A stretch of DNA of 64,000 nucleotides, taken from assembly GCF_910592395.1 (NCBI RefSeq), contig NC_088310.1, forward strand, positions 28,289,491-28,353,490, given 5' to 3'. Below are positions 62,870 to 64,000 of the stretch, one piece after another. The translations under genes and the position numbers were made by a program. The DNA is from Lineus longissimus. Lineage: Eukaryota; Nemertea; Pilidiophora; Heteronemertea; Lineidae. The notes beneath the pieces are model-generated. The model had not been told where the DNA came from. It was given only the letters and a program-made list of their open reading frames with translations, and did not search any database. The stretch's first letter is position 1. The number at the start of each line of letters is the position of its first letter.

Positions 62870-63647
62870 ACACTATAAAATACTTGTGTATTTAACTTCG
62901 TTTCTGTGGAGGATGAATGTTCTCCACTCCCTGCTCCATTGCTGTATTATTCAGCAACAGCCCGTGGCACTTGTCTTCTTTACCATACCATGGCTTGGGT
63001 GACATCTTGGCCCATGGTACTGTCAAAGTGTTTCACCAATGCAACAATCACTATGTTTGTATACTAGACAATGTCATACAATGTCAAAACAGGAGGTGGA
63101 CCTTTTTGCCTATGGCTTTATTACATAAGTTTGTGTACATAAATTTCAATACTTTAGTGTTGATACCTGAACGTAGCTTTCACAAGCAGATCGTCTTCAT
63201 TCTTATGTTTGTAACAGGTATTGACAATGTGCTCTCTCAGTGTAACAAGTAGGTAGATACAATAATTAAATACAACATTGTCCAGTAGATAAAGTTTTTG
63301 GCAAGTGTGAAATGGGTCATCCAGTCGACCTGGAACATGCACATTACTGAACTACGCGATGATACATCGACAATCTTAAATGGCTTATTTACAACAGACT
63401 CTGGATTATGAATTGTAAATTGCAAGGACTATGCAGAGATAATAAAACCGTCAAACTTCTCATAAAATAAGATTAACATTCTCCAACAACTAACAGATAG
63501 TTACAAACAACACAGTATTTCCAACATTATTGAAAAACATTTGCCTTTACAAGAACAGTTCTGCAAGTTAGTTGGAAGGCATGCCTAATCCCCAGGAAGC
63601 TGGGGGATTGATTCTCCATGGGGCTGTGGTGGCCATGAGCCATGTTG
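62870..63647 (-). other. Probable 3' UTR of the CARD gene, convergent with EFCAB11
   Basis: Non-coding sequence between the convergent ends of EFCAB11 and the minus-strand CARD gene. Minus-strand AATAAA (TTTATT on plus) is at about 63116-63121, around 530 bp after the CARD gene's stop codon. No other feature was seen. Confidence 0.4.
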
Positions 63648-63855
63648 TTATTGTGAGCCACAGTCACTATTGTTCATATCACTGCCACAGGAATTCAAAT
63701 CGTCTGCCCCTGCATTCTCCATTGTCTCCATCATGATACAAAACGCCGGGAAGGCGTACCTTCCGCACCTTGGCAACATCTCCACGATCTTCTCAATCCT
63801 CTCAAGATCACTTGGGCACTCCAGGAAATCCGTTACCATGCCTTTATTTATAATC
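63648..63855 (-). CDS. Terminal exon of a gene with a C-terminal CARD domain (partial gene)
   Basis: Only the last exon is inside the window. After the acceptor TTTTCCAG (end at 63856) it reads IINKGMVTDFLECPSDLERI, then EKIVEMLPRCGRYAFPAFCI and MMETMENAGADDLN, stopping after GSDMNNSDCGSQ. The L-L-P-R-x-G-x-x-A-F-x-x-F-x-x-x-[LM]-x-x-T pattern is the helix 4-5 signature of caspase recruitment domains (CRADD, caspase-2/9, NOD-type proteins). The first half of the CARD must lie in the upstream exon, at or beyond the right edge. The ATG within this exon is not taken as a start because the frame is open through the splice site. Which CARD protein it is cannot be told from 68 residues. Confidence 0.75.
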
Positions 63856-64000
63856 CTGGAAAATTAGGTAAATAACGGTGTAATCAGATTTTATCAAACA
63901 CTGTTCTTACAATTCAGTTGGCTTTGTGAGTGCTTGAGTGGAGTGCATCAAAAACTATCACAAACTGGACATCTCATATTTACAGTTTTGATTTTATTGA
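63856..64000 (-). other. Intron of the CARD gene at the window edge
   Basis: Sequence upstream of the CARD exon acceptor. No further coding exon was recognised before the window ends. Confidence 0.4.

Noticed and set aside
1-64000. CRISPR array, operon or prokaryotic features
   Set aside because: The direct repeats have no constant-length unique spacers, and all genes are intron-split animal genes.

Overview
This is a nuclear genome window from an animal. The genes are split into many short exons with GT..AG introns, the proteins are typical animal ones, and the DNA is full of mini- and microsatellites. The encoded orthologues are close to vertebrate proteins, but intergenic spacing is small and one gene is an unfamiliar ZP/cysteine-rich receptor-like protein. 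A non-vertebrate bilaterian, probably a marine invertebrate, fits best. I cannot name the phylum from sequence alone.

Layout: (1) about 1-2480, no gene recognised. (2) 3465-37919, minus strand: a complete BIRC6 (BRUCE/Apollon) gene, about 50 coding exons and about 5,000 residues, with an N-terminal BIR domain and a C-terminal UBC (E2) domain. Its longest intron (27.6-33.1 kb) holds a 1.73-kb higher-order tandem repeat. Another intron holds a 50-bp minisatellite made of copies of a splice acceptor. (3) 38186-40561, plus strand: TBCB (tubulin cofactor B), head-to-head with BIRC6. (4) 42536-48327, plus strand: a signal peptide, cysteine-rich modules, ZP domain, furin-type site, membrane segment and Gln/Pro-rich tail, which I do not recognise as a named gene. 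(5) 48.9-50.0 kb: minisatellite and short direct repeats. (6) 53059-60080, minus strand: FBXO11 (F-box, parallel beta-helix repeats, UBR-type zinc finger), 17 coding exons summing to 864 residues, with a long 3' flank that is probably its UTR. (7) 60375-62398, plus strand: EFCAB11 (EF-hand protein), head-to-head with FBXO11, with a pair of MITE-like hairpins in intron 1. (8) 63648-63855, minus strand: the terminal exon of a gene ending in a CARD domain, running off the right edge.

Two head-to-head pairs (BIRC6/TBCB and FBXO11/EFCAB11) share gaps under 300 bp between start codons, so bidirectional promoters are likely. BIRC6 and FBXO11 both act in ubiquitin transfer (a hybrid E2/E3 and an SCF substrate receptor); their proximity may be chance. 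Exon joins for TBCB, the ZP gene, FBXO11 and EFCAB11 were checked by splice sites and reading-frame closure. BIRC6 exon edges were checked individually for about half the exons and are approximate for the rest.
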